Source of the DNA: an uncultured Bacilli bacterium
GTDB taxonomy: Bacteria; Bacillota_I; Bacilli_A; RF39; UBA660
Direction: 5' to 3'
Assembly: GCA_934098485.1 (NCBI GenBank)
Contig: CAKOOH010000003.1
Coordinates: 62,001 to 126,000 of the forward strand
DNA length: 64,000 nucleotides
In this document: positions 42,906 through 51,473 of the stretch, one piece after another
Position numbering within the stretch: the first letter of the stretch is position 1
Layout: each line of letters starts with the position of its first letter
The notes under the pieces: generated by a model
What the model was told of the DNA's origin: nothing
The model's input: only the letters and a program-made list of their open reading frames with translations
Database searches by the model: none
Program-made: the position numbers and the translations under genes

Positions 42906-43118
42906 ATGGCTAAAGAAGCTAAAATTGAAGTTGATGGTAAAGTTATAGATGTTATCAAAGACGAATATAAAGTGGAATTAGAAAATGGTCATATAGTAAC
43001 AGCTCACGTTTCTGGTAAAATACGAATGAACATGATTCGCATTTTACCGGGTGATAAAGTTACTATAGAATTTACACCATACGACGTAACACGTGGGCGT
43101 ATTATTTATAGAAAATAG
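42906..43118 (+). CDS. infA: Translation initiation factor IF-1
   Basis: A 70-residue OB-fold factor with MAKEAKIEVDGKVIDVIKDE, KVELENGHIVTAHVSGKIRM and NMIRILPGDKVTIEFTPYDV, then TRGRIIYR. It binds the 30S A site during initiation together with IF-2 and IF-3. The length is as usual (72). It lies 3 bases after map. The next open frame is rpmJ, 8 bases downstream. Confidence 0.98.
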   Translation: MAKEAKIEVDGKVIDVIKDEYKVELENGHIVTAHVSGKIRMNMIRILPGDKVTIEFTPYDVTRGRIIYRK

Positions 43119-43126
43119 GAGGAATT

Positions 43127-43240
43127 ATGAAAGTTAGACCATCTGTAAAAAAAATGTGTGCTAAATGTAGAATAATTAGAAGAAAAGGTAAAGTTATGGT
43201 TATTTGTGATAACCCTAAACATAAACAAAGACAAGGTTAG
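43127..43240 (+). CDS. rpmJ: Large ribosomal subunit protein bL36
   Basis: A 37-residue protein MKVRPSVKKMCAKCRIIRRK, then GKVMVICDNPKHKQRQG. The zinc ligands C11, C14, C27 and H32 are all present (C+ form). It is too short for usual length cutoffs but certain by sequence and by its fixed place between infA and rpsM. AGGAGG lies 5 bases before the ATG. It sits near the base of the L7/L12 stalk in the 50S subunit. Confidence 0.97.
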   Translation: MKVRPSVKKMCAKCRIIRRKGKVMVICDNPKHKQRQG

Positions 43241-43253
43241 GAGGAATATTTAA

Positions 43254-43628
43254 ATGGCTCGTATTAAAAATGTAGAATTACCAAAAGAAAAAAGAACAGT
43301 AATCGGATTAACTTATATTTATGGTATTGGTAGAAGCACTTCTGAAAAAGTATGTGCTGCCGCAAAAGTTGATCCATCAAAAAGAGTAAAAGATTTAACT
43401 ACTGATGAAGAAGCAGCATTAAGAAAAGAAATTGATAATTATTTAACTGAAGGAGATCTACGCCGTGAAGTTCAAATGAATATCAAAAATAAAATGGAAA
43501 TCAACTCTTATCAAGGCGTTAGACATAAAAAAGGTTTACCAGTTCATGGTCAAAGAACTAGTCGTAATGCTAAAACTCGTAAGGGTAAAGGTAAAGTAGT
43601 TGCTAATAAGAAAAAAGTAGGTAAATAG
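43254..43628 (+). CDS. rpsM: Small ribosomal subunit protein uS13
   Basis: A 124-residue S13 with ARIKNVELPKEKRTVIGLTY, the helix-turn-helix-like IYGIGRSTSEKVCAAAKVD, and the C-terminal GVRHKKGLPVHGQRTSRNAK followed by a basic tail that contacts P-site tRNA. It is a 30S head protein bridging to L5. It opens the alpha section (rpsM, rpsK, rpoA, rplQ). Confidence 0.98.
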   Translation: MARIKNVELPKEKRTVIGLTYIYGIGRSTSEKVCAAAKVDPSKRVKDLTTDEEAALRKEIDNYLTEGDLRREVQMNIKNKMEINSYQGVRHKKGLPVHGQRTSRNAKTRKGKGKVVANKKKVGK

Positions 43629-43638
43629 GAGGTAAAGT

Positions 43639-44022
43639 ATGGCTTATAATAGAAGAAAAAGAAAAGTAAAAAAGAATATTCCTGAAGGACAAGCACATAT
43701 TCATTCAACATACAATAATACTGTTGTATCAATTACTGATGCAAATGGTAATGTAATAAGTTGGGCATCTGCTGGAACTATCGGTTATAAGGGTTCAAAG
43801 AAAAAGACTCCATTTGCCGCTGGTCAATCTGCAGAAGCAGCTGCAAAAGTTGCCATGGATTCAGGTGTAAAAAAGGTAGAAGTTTTTGTTAAAGGTCTTG
43901 GTGGCGGAAGAGAAAACGCTATTCGTTCACTTCAAGCTGCAGGATTAGAAATTACTGCTATCAATGATGAAACACCAGTACCACACAATGGTTGTAGACC
44001 ACCAAAACGTCCTAGAAACTAA
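43639..44022 (+). CDS. rpsK: Small ribosomal subunit protein uS11
   Basis: A 127-residue S11 containing GQAHIHSTYNNTVVSITDAN, SAGTIGYKGSKKKTPFAAGQ, KGLGGGRENAIRSLQAAGLE and the end DETPVPHNGCRPPKRPRN. It sits on the 30S platform at the mRNA exit. It is separated by 10 bases from rpsM and 21 from rpoA. Confidence 0.98.
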   Translation: MAYNRRKRKVKKNIPEGQAHIHSTYNNTVVSITDANGNVISWASAGTIGYKGSKKKTPFAAGQSAEAAAKVAMDSGVKKVEVFVKGLGGGRENAIRSLQAAGLEITAINDETPVPHNGCRPPKRPRN

Positions 44023-44043
44023 GAAAGGGGATTTGAGGATATT

Positions 44044-44985
44044 ATGAATTTTGAAAAACCAGAATACAAAATTACAGAATATATTGAAAAAAATAATTAT
44101 GGAAAATTTGAACTAGAACCTTTAGAAAGAGGCTTTGGTACAACTATCGGAAATGCACTAAGAAGAGTAATGCTTTCATCTATGCCTGGTTCTGCCATTA
44201 CAAGTGTTAGAATAGATGGAGTAATGCACGAATTTCAAAAGATTGATGGAGTTGTAGAAGATGTTACTTCAATTATCTTAAATCTTAAAAGTGTAGTTAT
44301 TAAAAATCATGCAAATACTAATAAAACTATTAGATTAAGTGCTGATAAAGAAGGGGTAGTTACTGCTGGCGATATTGAAGCCGATGCCGATATCGAAATA
44401 GTAAATCCTGATTTAGTAATTTGTAACTTAGTTAAGGGCGGAAAAATTTATATGGAAATGACTGTGGGAAATGGTCGTGGATATGTAGATTCTAAAGAAA
44501 ATAAAAAACTATTAGGAGATAGCATTCAAGGATTAATACCTATTGATTCATTATATAGTCCTATCGAAAGAGTAGCATATGAAGTTGAAAGTGCTCGTGT
44601 TGGACATAATGAAAACTATGATAAATTAATCATGGAAGTTTATACTAATGGATCAATGAGTCCGGAAGAAGCAATGGCTTTAGCATCAAGAATCTTAATT
44701 GAACATTTAAATATTATTGCTGATTTAAATAATATTGCTGATGTAACTGGCATTATTGCTGAAAAGAAAGTAGATCAAATAACTAAAACTCTAGAAACTC
44801 CTATCGAAGAAATCGAATTCTCTGTAAGAGCATATAATTGCTTAAAAAGAGCTGGCATTCATACAATGCAAGATTTAATCGATAAAAGAGAAGTTGATGT
44901 TACTAAGATTAGAAATCTAGGTAAAAAATCACTTAAAGAAGTATTAGACAAAGTTAAAGAAATGGGACTAAAGTTCCGCGATTAG
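44044..44985 (+). CDS. rpoA: RNA polymerase subunit alpha
   Basis: 313 residues. The N-terminal dimerisation domain (about 1-230) has EPLERGFGTTIGNALRRVML, SSMPGSAITSVRIDGVMHEF and AYEVESARVGHNENYDKLIM. After a short linker, the C-terminal DNA/activator-binding domain (about 245-313) has EFSVRAYNCLKRAGIHTMQD and IRNLGKKSLKEVLDKVKEMG. It nucleates polymerase assembly and reads UP elements. The length is as in Bacillus (314). Confidence 0.98.
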   Translation: MNFEKPEYKITEYIEKNNYGKFELEPLERGFGTTIGNALRRVMLSSMPGSAITSVRIDGVMHEFQKIDGVVEDVTSIILNLKSVVIKNHANTNKTIRLSADKEGVVTAGDIEADADIEIVNPDLVICNLVKGGKIYMEMTVGNGRGYVDSKENKKLLGDSIQGLIPIDSLYSPIERVAYEVESARVGHNENYDKLIMEVYTNGSMSPEEAMALASRILIEHLNIIADLNNIADVTGIIAEKKVDQITKTLETPIEEIEFSVRAYNCLKRAGIHTMQDLIDKREVDVTKIRNLGKKSLKEVLDKVKEMGLKFRD

Positions 44986-45000
44986 AAAGAGGTAAGTATT

Positions 45001-45345
45001 ATGTTATATCGTAAATTAGGTAGAGAAACACGCATCAGAAGAAGTATATTAGCTGGACTTACTAAAGATGTAATTAAAAATGAATATGTTGTAACAACTG
45101 ATGCAAGAGCAAAAGAAGTTAGAAAATTCGTTGATAAAATGATTACTTATGGTAAAGATGGATCTTTAGTATCTAGAAGAAAAGCTTTAGCTTTCTTACA
45201 AAATGACACTGTTGCTGTAAATAAATTATTTAATGAACTTAGCAAACGTTATGAAAACCGTAATGGTGGTTACACTCGTTTAATTAAATTAAATGAACGT
45301 AAAGGCGACGATGCTATGCAAATTAGATTAGAATTAGTTGACTAA
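45001..45345 (+). CDS. rplQ: Large ribosomal subunit protein bL17
   Basis: A 114-residue L17 with LYRKLGRETRIRRSILAGLT, VTTDARAKEVRKFVDKMITY and YENRNGGYTRLIKLNERKGD. It sits near the tunnel exit on the 50S subunit. It is the last gene of the long ribosomal run, and a terminator follows 31 bases later. The energy-coupling and pseudouridine synthase genes that often come next in Firmicutes are not here; a surface protein gene follows. Confidence 0.98.
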   Translation: MLYRKLGRETRIRRSILAGLTKDVIKNEYVVTTDARAKEVRKFVDKMITYGKDGSLVSRRKALAFLQNDTVAVNKLFNELSKRYENRNGGYTRLIKLNERKGDDAMQIRLELVD

Positions 45346-45375
45346 TTTTAATATTTGATAATCAAAAAATTATCG

Positions 45376-45404
45376 AAGTCTATGGTTAATACCATAGACT
45401 TTTT
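45376..45404 (+). terminator. Terminator hairpin of the GTCTATGG cassette, copy 2
   Basis: A perfect nine-base stem, AGTCTATGG (45377-45385) with CCATAGACT (45392-45400), then T5. It ends the ribosomal superoperon and is the first part of the segment shared with 10371-10420. Confidence 0.85.
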
Positions 45405-45421
45405 GTATGCAGAATATTAAC

Positions 45422-45449
45422 TTGACATGGGGGGGGTTATTAGTATAAT
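45422..45449 (+). promoter_or_regulatory. Promoter with a G8 tract in the spacer
   Basis: TTGACA (45422-45427), a 16-base spacer and TATAAT (45444-45449). Bases 45429-45436 of the spacer are eight consecutive G. The homologous promoter at 10415 has a 17-base spacer with no G-run. A change of one G would alter the spacing of the two promoter boxes. Confidence 0.75.
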
Positions 45450-45478
45450 TATATAGAAAATATCGGGTGAAATTGTGA

Positions 45479-47212
45479 ATGAAAGATGTTAAAAAAAATA
45501 ATGTGATTATTGTAATGTTTATAGTAATTTTAACAATGTTAATTGGAGTTGGTTTATCATATGCATTCTTTTCAGCTAGGATAAGTGGAGAAGAAAGTGA
45601 ATCAACTATTGTAATGGAAGCCGGAAGTTTATCTATAGAATATGCAGACTTATCTAATGCTATAACGGTATCAAAAATATATCCTAAGGAAGATGCTTGG
45701 ATAACTAAAGAATTTAAAGTAACCGGCAAAAATACAACAGACTTAGTATTATTTTATAAAATAAAAATAGTTTTAGATAATAATGAATTTGAAGGTTTAG
45801 GTTTAAGTTATAGTTTAGAAAGTGAAAACACGGGAAATAATGGAAATATTATTCCTAGTATAAGTAAAGAATATATAGGCAAAGATGATGTTATATTAGG
45901 CCAAGGATGTTTTGTTAATACAGGAAGCACTTCAAAAGAACATAAATATACTTTAAAAATATATTTTAAAAATAATGGCGAAGATCAAAACTATTTACAA
46001 GGAGCAAAATTTGCTGCTCATATAGAAATAGAATCAGGAGATAAAGCGGTGGAGTCATCACCAAAAGGATGGGATGAAGCAGGAAGTGGAACATTACTAG
46101 CCGGAATAAAAGAAAATTATCCAACTATAATGCAGCCGTTAACCAATCCAGGAAAAGAAGGATCAACTGCAAATGAAGCAGTATTAGCGGGTGCAGTAGA
46201 TGACTATGGTATGAGTTATTATTTTAGAGGAAATGTAAAGAATAATTATGTCCAGTTTGCAAATAAGTGCTGGAGAATTGTGCGTGTAACTGGAGATGGT
46301 TCTATCAAATTAGTACTACATAATGACAATGTAAATAATGTATCTAGTCCATGTGCTTCTTCAAATAATAGTGGAGACGCCGCCTTTGCAAGATATAGTG
46401 GAACAACATATACCACAGCCTTTAATAACAAACGAGATGATAATGCTTATGTAGGATTTATGTATGGAACAGCAGGTGCTAGTACATATGCCGCAACTCA
46501 TGCTAACACAAATAAAAGTACCATTTTACAGAACTTAGAAACCTGGTATAAAAACAACTTAGCAAGTTACCAAAATAAACTAGCAGATACCATCTGGTGT
46601 AATGATAAAAGTACTCAAGTAAATCAAACAATAATAAATACAAGTTTAAATATAACAACGAACACATTAAATAAAAATGAAACTTTATATACTGGATTAG
46701 GTTATGCAAACAACTTTACGTCTTATAGTGGAAGAACTAGAGGAAGAACAAATTATACATATTCGAATATTATGAATAAAGTATATGGAACTGTCGGAAC
46801 AGGCCCAACGTTAATATGTCCGTTAGATAATGATGATGGGAAGTTATCCAAGTTTACTGTAAGTGATACAATCAATGGTAATGGAGCATTATATTATAAA
46901 ATAGGCTTACTTGCTATAGATGAAGTATTATATGCTGGAAGCTTAGATTGGTATGGATATCAAGCGTTAAATTATACAGATGTATCAATTAATAGTTATT
47001 TAAGAGAAAACGCCACTAGTTCTTGGTATTGGACCATTTCACCTGATTATTATAGTAGCGGGGCAGTAATATTAAATGTAGATGTAGGAGGAAATTTGAA
47101 TCATGCGTGGGACATTGTCAACGGTGCCCTTCGACCTGCAATATCCTTAAAAAGTGATGTAACAATATCAAGTGGAAATGGCACCTCATCAAATCCCTTT
47201 ATAATAAATTAA
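45479..47212 (+). CDS. TasA/CalY-like surface protein with shared C-terminal domain, copy 2
   Basis: 577 residues, ATG 45479, 8 bases after GGGTGA. A hydrophobic segment (about 9-29) ends in VGLSYAFFSARISGEES, the SipW-type signal of TasA/CalY-like proteins. Residues 30-195 are a beta-sandwich closely like the whole protein at 61703: both have YKIK.V.DNNEF, NTGNNG, and GAKFAAHI..ES. After a linker, residues about 205-577 match the C-terminal domain of the protein at 10472 (YFRGNVKNNYVQFANKCWRI, VGFMYGTAG, KLADTIWCNDKS, LRPAISL, GTSSNPFIIN). Probably exported by Sec. The function is unknown. It is driven by the G8-tract promoter and closed by a strong terminator. Confidence 0.82.
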   Translation: MKDVKKNNVIIVMFIVILTMLIGVGLSYAFFSARISGEESESTIVMEAGSLSIEYADLSNAITVSKIYPKEDAWITKEFKVTGKNTTDLVLFYKIKIVLDNNEFEGLGLSYSLESENTGNNGNIIPSISKEYIGKDDVILGQGCFVNTGSTSKEHKYTLKIYFKNNGEDQNYLQGAKFAAHIEIESGDKAVESSPKGWDEAGSGTLLAGIKENYPTIMQPLTNPGKEGSTANEAVLAGAVDDYGMSYYFRGNVKNNYVQFANKCWRIVRVTGDGSIKLVLHNDNVNNVSSPCASSNNSGDAAFARYSGTTYTTAFNNKRDDNAYVGFMYGTAGASTYAATHANTNKSTILQNLETWYKNNLASYQNKLADTIWCNDKSTQVNQTIINTSLNITTNTLNKNETLYTGLGYANNFTSYSGRTRGRTNYTYSNIMNKVYGTVGTGPTLICPLDNDDGKLSKFTVSDTINGNGALYYKIGLLAIDEVLYAGSLDWYGYQALNYTDVSINSYLRENATSSWYWTISPDYYSSGAVILNVDVGGNLNHAWDIVNGALRPAISLKSDVTISSGNGTSSNPFIIN

Positions 47213-47256
47213 AAACATAGTTCATTATTATTAAATTACTATTGAACTATGTTTTT
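47213..47256. terminator. Bidirectional terminator between convergent genes
   Basis: The twelve-base arms AAACATAGTTCA and TGAACTATGTTT (47213-47224, 47243-47254) are flanked by T-runs on both strands. It serves the surface protein gene (+) and deoD (-). Confidence 0.85.
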
Positions 47257-47284
47257 CTTTTTAAATAAAATCAAATTTTAAAAT

Positions 47285-48004
47285 TTATCTAATTATACTT
47301 TCCAGTGCTAAAATAATCATTTCATCTAGTGTTTTCTGTCTTTCTTCAGGTGTTAAATCATTCTCCGGTTCAAACTTACTATCACTAATAGATACCAAAC
47401 ATGTTGCATCCCTCTTTAAAAAATTAGCAACCGTATAAATACCAAAAGCCTCCATTTCTGATGCTAACAAATTCACATTTTTAGGAACATCTCTAAGTAA
47501 ATGATTAATAGATTCATAGCAATCAAATATTTCTGAAGTATAAATAGTACCCTTAATAACATTCGTGCCTAATTTTGCAGCTTTATCCAAAATAATTTGA
47601 TTTAAATTATTAGATGAGGCAATCTTTTTAGATTTATTTTTCGTAAGAGCATACCTAAAATTAGAATGAGAAAAAGCATAAGTCCCAAGAACAATATCTC
47701 TAACTTTAATATTCTCATTTAATGCTCCCGCCGAACCAATTCTAATTAACTTCTTAACATTATAAAATTTAAATAATTCATAAGCATATAAACTAGCACT
47801 AGGTATACCCATTCCAGAACCTATAACTGTAACTTTCTTACCTTTATAAATACCTGTATAACCAAGCATATTTCTTACATCATTAATAAGCTCAGCTTTT
47901 TCTAAATATTTTTCTGCGATATATTTAGCCCTTAAAGGATCTCCCGGTAAAAGCACTCTAGGAGCAATTTTATCTTTATTGCAAACTATATGTATAGGAT
48001 TCAT
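47285..48004 (-). CDS. deoD: Purine nucleoside phosphorylase, DeoD type
   Basis: About 239 residues of the trimer-of-dimers (hexameric) PNP family. It has HIVCNKDKIAPRVLLPGDPL (phosphate-binding Gly-Asp and Arg), GIYKGKKVTVIGSGMGIPSA, RIGSAGALNE, and the purine/ribose-binding SEMEAFGIY and SISDS. It phosphorolyses purine (deoxy)nucleosides for salvage. The start ATG 48004 is preferred; the frame runs to a TTG at 48013, which is too close to the AAAGGTAG site. It is a single gene on the minus strand, divergent from the M16 pair. Confidence 0.95.
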   Translation of the reverse strand: MNPIHIVCNKDKIAPRVLLPGDPLRAKYIAEKYLEKAELINDVRNMLGYTGIYKGKKVTVIGSGMGIPSASLYAYELFKFYNVKKLIRIGSAGALNENIKVRDIVLGTYAFSHSNFRYALTKNKSKKIASSNNLNQIILDKAAKLGTNVIKGTIYTSEIFDCYESINHLLRDVPKNVNLLASEMEAFGIYTVANFLKRDATCLVSISDSKFEPENDLTPEERQKTLDEMIILALESIIR

Positions 48005-48102
48005 TATAATCAACTACCTTTCTTCAAAATTATAACTTAAATATGTTATAATGTCATTATAAAAAGATAAAAAATAGGTATAATAGTAAAGAGGCGAAAA
48101 AT

Positions 48103-49359
48103 ATGGTTTATAACAAACAAATGATGGGTGGATATAATCTGCACACCTTAAAAACCGATAAATTTAAACAAGTACACGTGGAAATTATTTTTAGAAATAA
48201 TATTAAAAAAGAAGAAATAACTAAAAGAAATATTTTATTTGAATATTTAATGGAAGTATCTAAAAATTATCCAACGAGAAGAGAACTAGAAATAAAATTA
48301 GAAGATTTATATAATGCTAGTATTTATAACACTACAAACAGAGTAGGAGCAAGCATTATAACTAACTTCTGCATGGACTTTATCAATCCTTCTTATACAG
48401 AACGTAGCATTTTAGAAGAATCAATTAAACTAATTTTCGATTTAATATTTAATCCTTTAGTAAAAAATGCTGAGTTCGATGAAAAAACTTTAAATTTAAT
48501 AAAAACTAGATTAAAAGATGAAATAAATAGTATTAAAGAAAATGCAAAAAAACATTCGCTAAGTGAAGCCAGAAATGCTTTAAAAGTTATTCCTTCATCA
48601 TTAAGTAGTATTGGCTATTTAGAAGATATAGAAGAAATTAGTCCTAGTAATTTATATGAGTATTATGAAAAACTTTTAAAAAATGATTATATAGATATTT
48701 ATGTTGTAGGTAATTTAGATATGGATGAAGTTAGTAAATATGTTCATAAATATGCAAACTTTAATGTTATAAAGACTCATCCTATTTCATTATATGTTGA
48801 TAATCCTAAATTTAAAGAAACCCTTATTTCTAAACCATATAACTATATCCAAACATCTATCGTAGCCGTCTTAAGTTTAAATAATTTAACTAGTTATGAA
48901 AAAAAATATTCAGCCGTAATATACAATATTATTTTAGGTGGCTTTTCTTTAGAATCTAAACTATATAAAAGATTAAGAAATGATAACTCTTTGTGCTACA
49001 ATGTAAACTCTTATTATCAAAAATATGATGGTTTAATATATATAACTACCGGAGTCGATGTAAACTCTAAAAATAAAGCTATTTCTTTAATAAAAGACTC
49101 ATTAAGAGATATGCTTCATAGTATAACTGATAAAGAACTTGCTCAGGCTAAATCATATATTCAAACTAGTATTATAATGTCAAATGATTCCCTTAATAAA
49201 ATGGTAGATAATAAATTCTTTGAAGATATCAGTGATTTGGATGACTATGAAACAAGACTAAAAACCTTTAGAAATATCACCTTAGACGATATTCATGAAG
49301 TAGCTAAAAAAGTATCTCTTGGATTAATTTATACCCTAGATGGAGGTAAAAATGAATAA
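48103..49359 (+). CDS. M16-family peptidase-like protein, YfmF type (no zinc motif)
   Basis: A 418-residue M16-family protein in which the HxxEH zinc motif is missing (ILFEYLMEVS where HYLEH would be). The second domain shows the YNIILGGFSLESKLYKRLRN and LCYNVNSYYQKYDGLIYI pattern of the family. Bacterial M16 proteins often work as an inactive/active pair forming one chamber. The active partner is the next gene, overlapping by 8 bases. It matches the YfmF/YfmH pair of Bacillus (probable processing of peptides). No signal peptide is present, so it is cytoplasmic. The start is ATG 48103. Confidence 0.85.
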   Translation: MVYNKQMMGGYNLHTLKTDKFKQVHVEIIFRNNIKKEEITKRNILFEYLMEVSKNYPTRRELEIKLEDLYNASIYNTTNRVGASIITNFCMDFINPSYTERSILEESIKLIFDLIFNPLVKNAEFDEKTLNLIKTRLKDEINSIKENAKKHSLSEARNALKVIPSSLSSIGYLEDIEEISPSNLYEYYEKLLKNDYIDIYVVGNLDMDEVSKYVHKYANFNVIKTHPISLYVDNPKFKETLISKPYNYIQTSIVAVLSLNNLTSYEKKYSAVIYNIILGGFSLESKLYKRLRNDNSLCYNVNSYYQKYDGLIYITTGVDVNSKNKAISLIKDSLRDMLHSITDKELAQAKSYIQTSIIMSNDSLNKMVDNKFFEDISDLDDYETRLKTFRNITLDDIHEVAKKVSLGLIYTLDGGKNE

Positions 49360-50635
49360 AATTGAAATATTGGGTGCCAAAGAAACCTTATATAAAGAAC
49401 ATTTAGATAACGGCTTAGATATTTATATGGTTCCTAATAATAATGTTAAAAATTTTTATTTAACTCTAAGTGTTAAATATGGCTCCATCTACAACAAATT
49501 TAAAATTGGTACTAAAAATTATGATATGCCTAAAGGAATTGCTCATTATTTAGAACATCTAATGTTTAATATGCCTGACCGTAATGCCTTTGACTATTTT
49601 GGTGACTTAGGTAGCCCTGTTAATGCCTTTACTTCTTTTGATACAACCTGTTATGAAGTATTTGCAAACGACAAATTTAAAGAAAACTTATCATATTTAA
49701 TTAAGTATGTTTATACTCCATATTTTACTAAAGAACTAGTAAATAATGAGCGAGGCATTATCACTGAAGAAGTTAAAATGTATGAAGATATGCCTGCAAC
49801 AAGCCTATATTATGATTCCTTAAAATCAGTTTTAGTCAATGATGAAAGAAGATTTTTAATTAGTGGCACTGTCGAAGATGTTAAAAAAATAACCTTAGAT
49901 GATATTGAAACCGTATATAATGCTTTTTATCATCCTGAAAATATGTTTTTAATAATTACCGGTAATTTTAACCCCGAAGAAGCTGTCGCTATTGTTGAAG
50001 ATGCTATGTCTAACTTTGAATTCCCTGAATATAAAAAACCAGAATTAAAAAGTCCTGATGAACCATTTAAAGTTACAAGTGAATATAGCAAAATTAAAGC
50101 AAATATTGATAAATCTAAAGTCGCTATATCAATTAAATATCCCAAAAGTAGTTTTAAATCTTTGAAATTATCAGATGTTACTTTAAAATTATACTTTAAC
50201 TTAATTATGCTTTTAAATTTTGGAAACACTTCTATTTTAAAAGATGAATTAACCAGTAATGGTATTTTAACTGATGATATATCATTTTCTTTATTGCAAA
50301 CAGATGATTACTTTATTGAAACAATAATGGCTTCTACATACTATCCAGATTATTTTATAAAAAGAGTAAAAGATACTTTAGATAATCCTGTTTTAAAAGA
50401 AGAAGATCTTCAAAGAAAAAAGAAATTATGCATTAGTAATCTTATTATGATGTTTGATGATATTGAAATTGTAAACGCTGAAATCGCTAAAGATTTACTT
50501 GATAATGGTGAATACTTAAATGATATTTATACTATCTATAAACATTTAAATTATGACGATTTAATAAGAGTTTCTGATAAAATGAATAAGTATGTTTACA
50601 GCGTTAATATTTTAGTTCCTGAAGAAGAAAATTAG
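49352..50635 (+). CDS. M16-family zinc peptidase, YfmH type
   Basis: About 427 residues with the inverted zinc motif HYLEH in GIAHYLEHLMFN, the distal Glu in NNERGIITEEVKMYED and the family segment NAFTSFDTTCYEVFANDKFK. This is the catalytic partner of the preceding YfmF-like protein. The start ATG 49352 has TGGAGG 6 bases upstream. An in-frame codon at 49340 would add 4 residues but lies within that site. It overlaps the partner by 8 bases. A hairpin terminator follows directly. Confidence 0.88.
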   Translation: MNKIEILGAKETLYKEHLDNGLDIYMVPNNNVKNFYLTLSVKYGSIYNKFKIGTKNYDMPKGIAHYLEHLMFNMPDRNAFDYFGDLGSPVNAFTSFDTTCYEVFANDKFKENLSYLIKYVYTPYFTKELVNNERGIITEEVKMYEDMPATSLYYDSLKSVLVNDERRFLISGTVEDVKKITLDDIETVYNAFYHPENMFLIITGNFNPEEAVAIVEDAMSNFEFPEYKKPELKSPDEPFKVTSEYSKIKANIDKSKVAISIKYPKSSFKSLKLSDVTLKLYFNLIMLLNFGNTSILKDELTSNGILTDDISFSLLQTDDYFIETIMASTYYPDYFIKRVKDTLDNPVLKEEDLQRKKKLCISNLIMMFDDIEIVNAEIAKDLLDNGEYLNDIYTIYKHLNYDDLIRVSDKMNKYVYSVNILVPEEEN

Positions 50636-50660
50636 CCTTTATTAATTTAAAGGTTTTTTT
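50635..50660 (+). terminator. Rho-independent terminator of the M16 pair
   Basis: CCTTTA (50636-50641) pairs with TAAAGG (50648-50653), then a run of seven T. Confidence 0.75.
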
Positions 50661-50723
50661 ATTTACAAAAAAATAAAGGAAATCAAAAAGTTTTCGTTAA
50701 TATAAATTATGAAAGGAGTGTTA

Positions 50724-51473
50724 ATGGAATTTATAAAATATTATAAAAAATATATTATAGGCGGATTAGGTATTCTTTTAGTTTTTAGTGCGGCTTTTTA
50801 TTTTTATTTTAAAGAAGAAAAAAGTGTTACTTCCATTAAAAATGACGATTTTATATTATCTGATAATAGTAATTTGACTAAAGAGCAAAATCAAGAAACC
50901 AAAGAAAATATCATTTATGTCGATGTAAAAGGTGCCGTTAAAAAGCCTGGCGTCTATGAACTTACTACTAATGATAAAATTATTGATGCGATTAACAAAG
51001 CAGGTGGAATTAAGAATACTGGTACAACTGAAAATATTAATCTAAGTAAAAAATTAACTAATGAAATGGTTATTTATATATTTACTAAAAAAGAACTAAC
51101 AAAAAATGAAAAGCCAAATGTCGTAGCAAGTGAGCCATGTAAATGCGAAACTATTGTAGTTGATAATTGTGCTAGTAAAGAAGAAAATACTATTTCTAAT
51201 GATGAAAAAAATGCTAACACAATTACTAATTCCTCTGATGACAATTCAAATAATAGTAATTCTTCTGCTACTAACGAAACTAAAAAAATAAATATTAATA
51301 AGGCTACTAAAGATGAATTAACAACTATTAAAGGTATTGGCGCATCTAAAGCTGAAAATATAATCAAATATAGAGATGAAAATGGACCTTTTAAACAAAT
51401 AGAAGATATTACCAAAGTAAGTGGTTTAGGTGAATCCATTTTTAATAAAATTAAAGAATTTATTACAGTCTAA
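50724..51473 (+). CDS. comEA: Competence DNA receptor ComEA
   Basis: About 249 residues, starting at ATG 50724, 5 bases after GGAG (ATG 50709 is inside that site). One membrane anchor (about 9-29) is followed by an SLBB domain (about 65-125: IYVDVKGAVKKPGVYEL, TTNDKIIDAINKAGGI), a Ser/Asn linker, and a C-terminal double helix-hairpin-helix (about 188-249: ININKATKDELTTIKGIGAS, IKEFITV end). It is the membrane-bound receptor for incoming double-stranded DNA in natural transformation. A pair of Cys in SEPCKCETIVVDNCAS is unusual. It overlaps comEC by 44 bases. Confidence 0.93.
   Translation: MEFIKYYKKYIIGGLGILLVFSAAFYFYFKEEKSVTSIKNDDFILSDNSNLTKEQNQETKENIIYVDVKGAVKKPGVYELTTNDKIIDAINKAGGIKNTGTTENINLSKKLTNEMVIYIFTKKELTKNEKPNVVASEPCKCETIVVDNCASKEENTISNDEKNANTITNSSDDNSNNSNSSATNETKKININKATKDELTTIKGIGASKAENIIKYRDENGPFKQIEDITKVSGLGESIFNKIKEFITV

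Noticed and set aside
48103..49359. Loss of the zinc motif as a decayed peptidase
   Set aside because: YfmF-type M16 proteins normally lack HxxEH and work with an active partner, which is the next gene.
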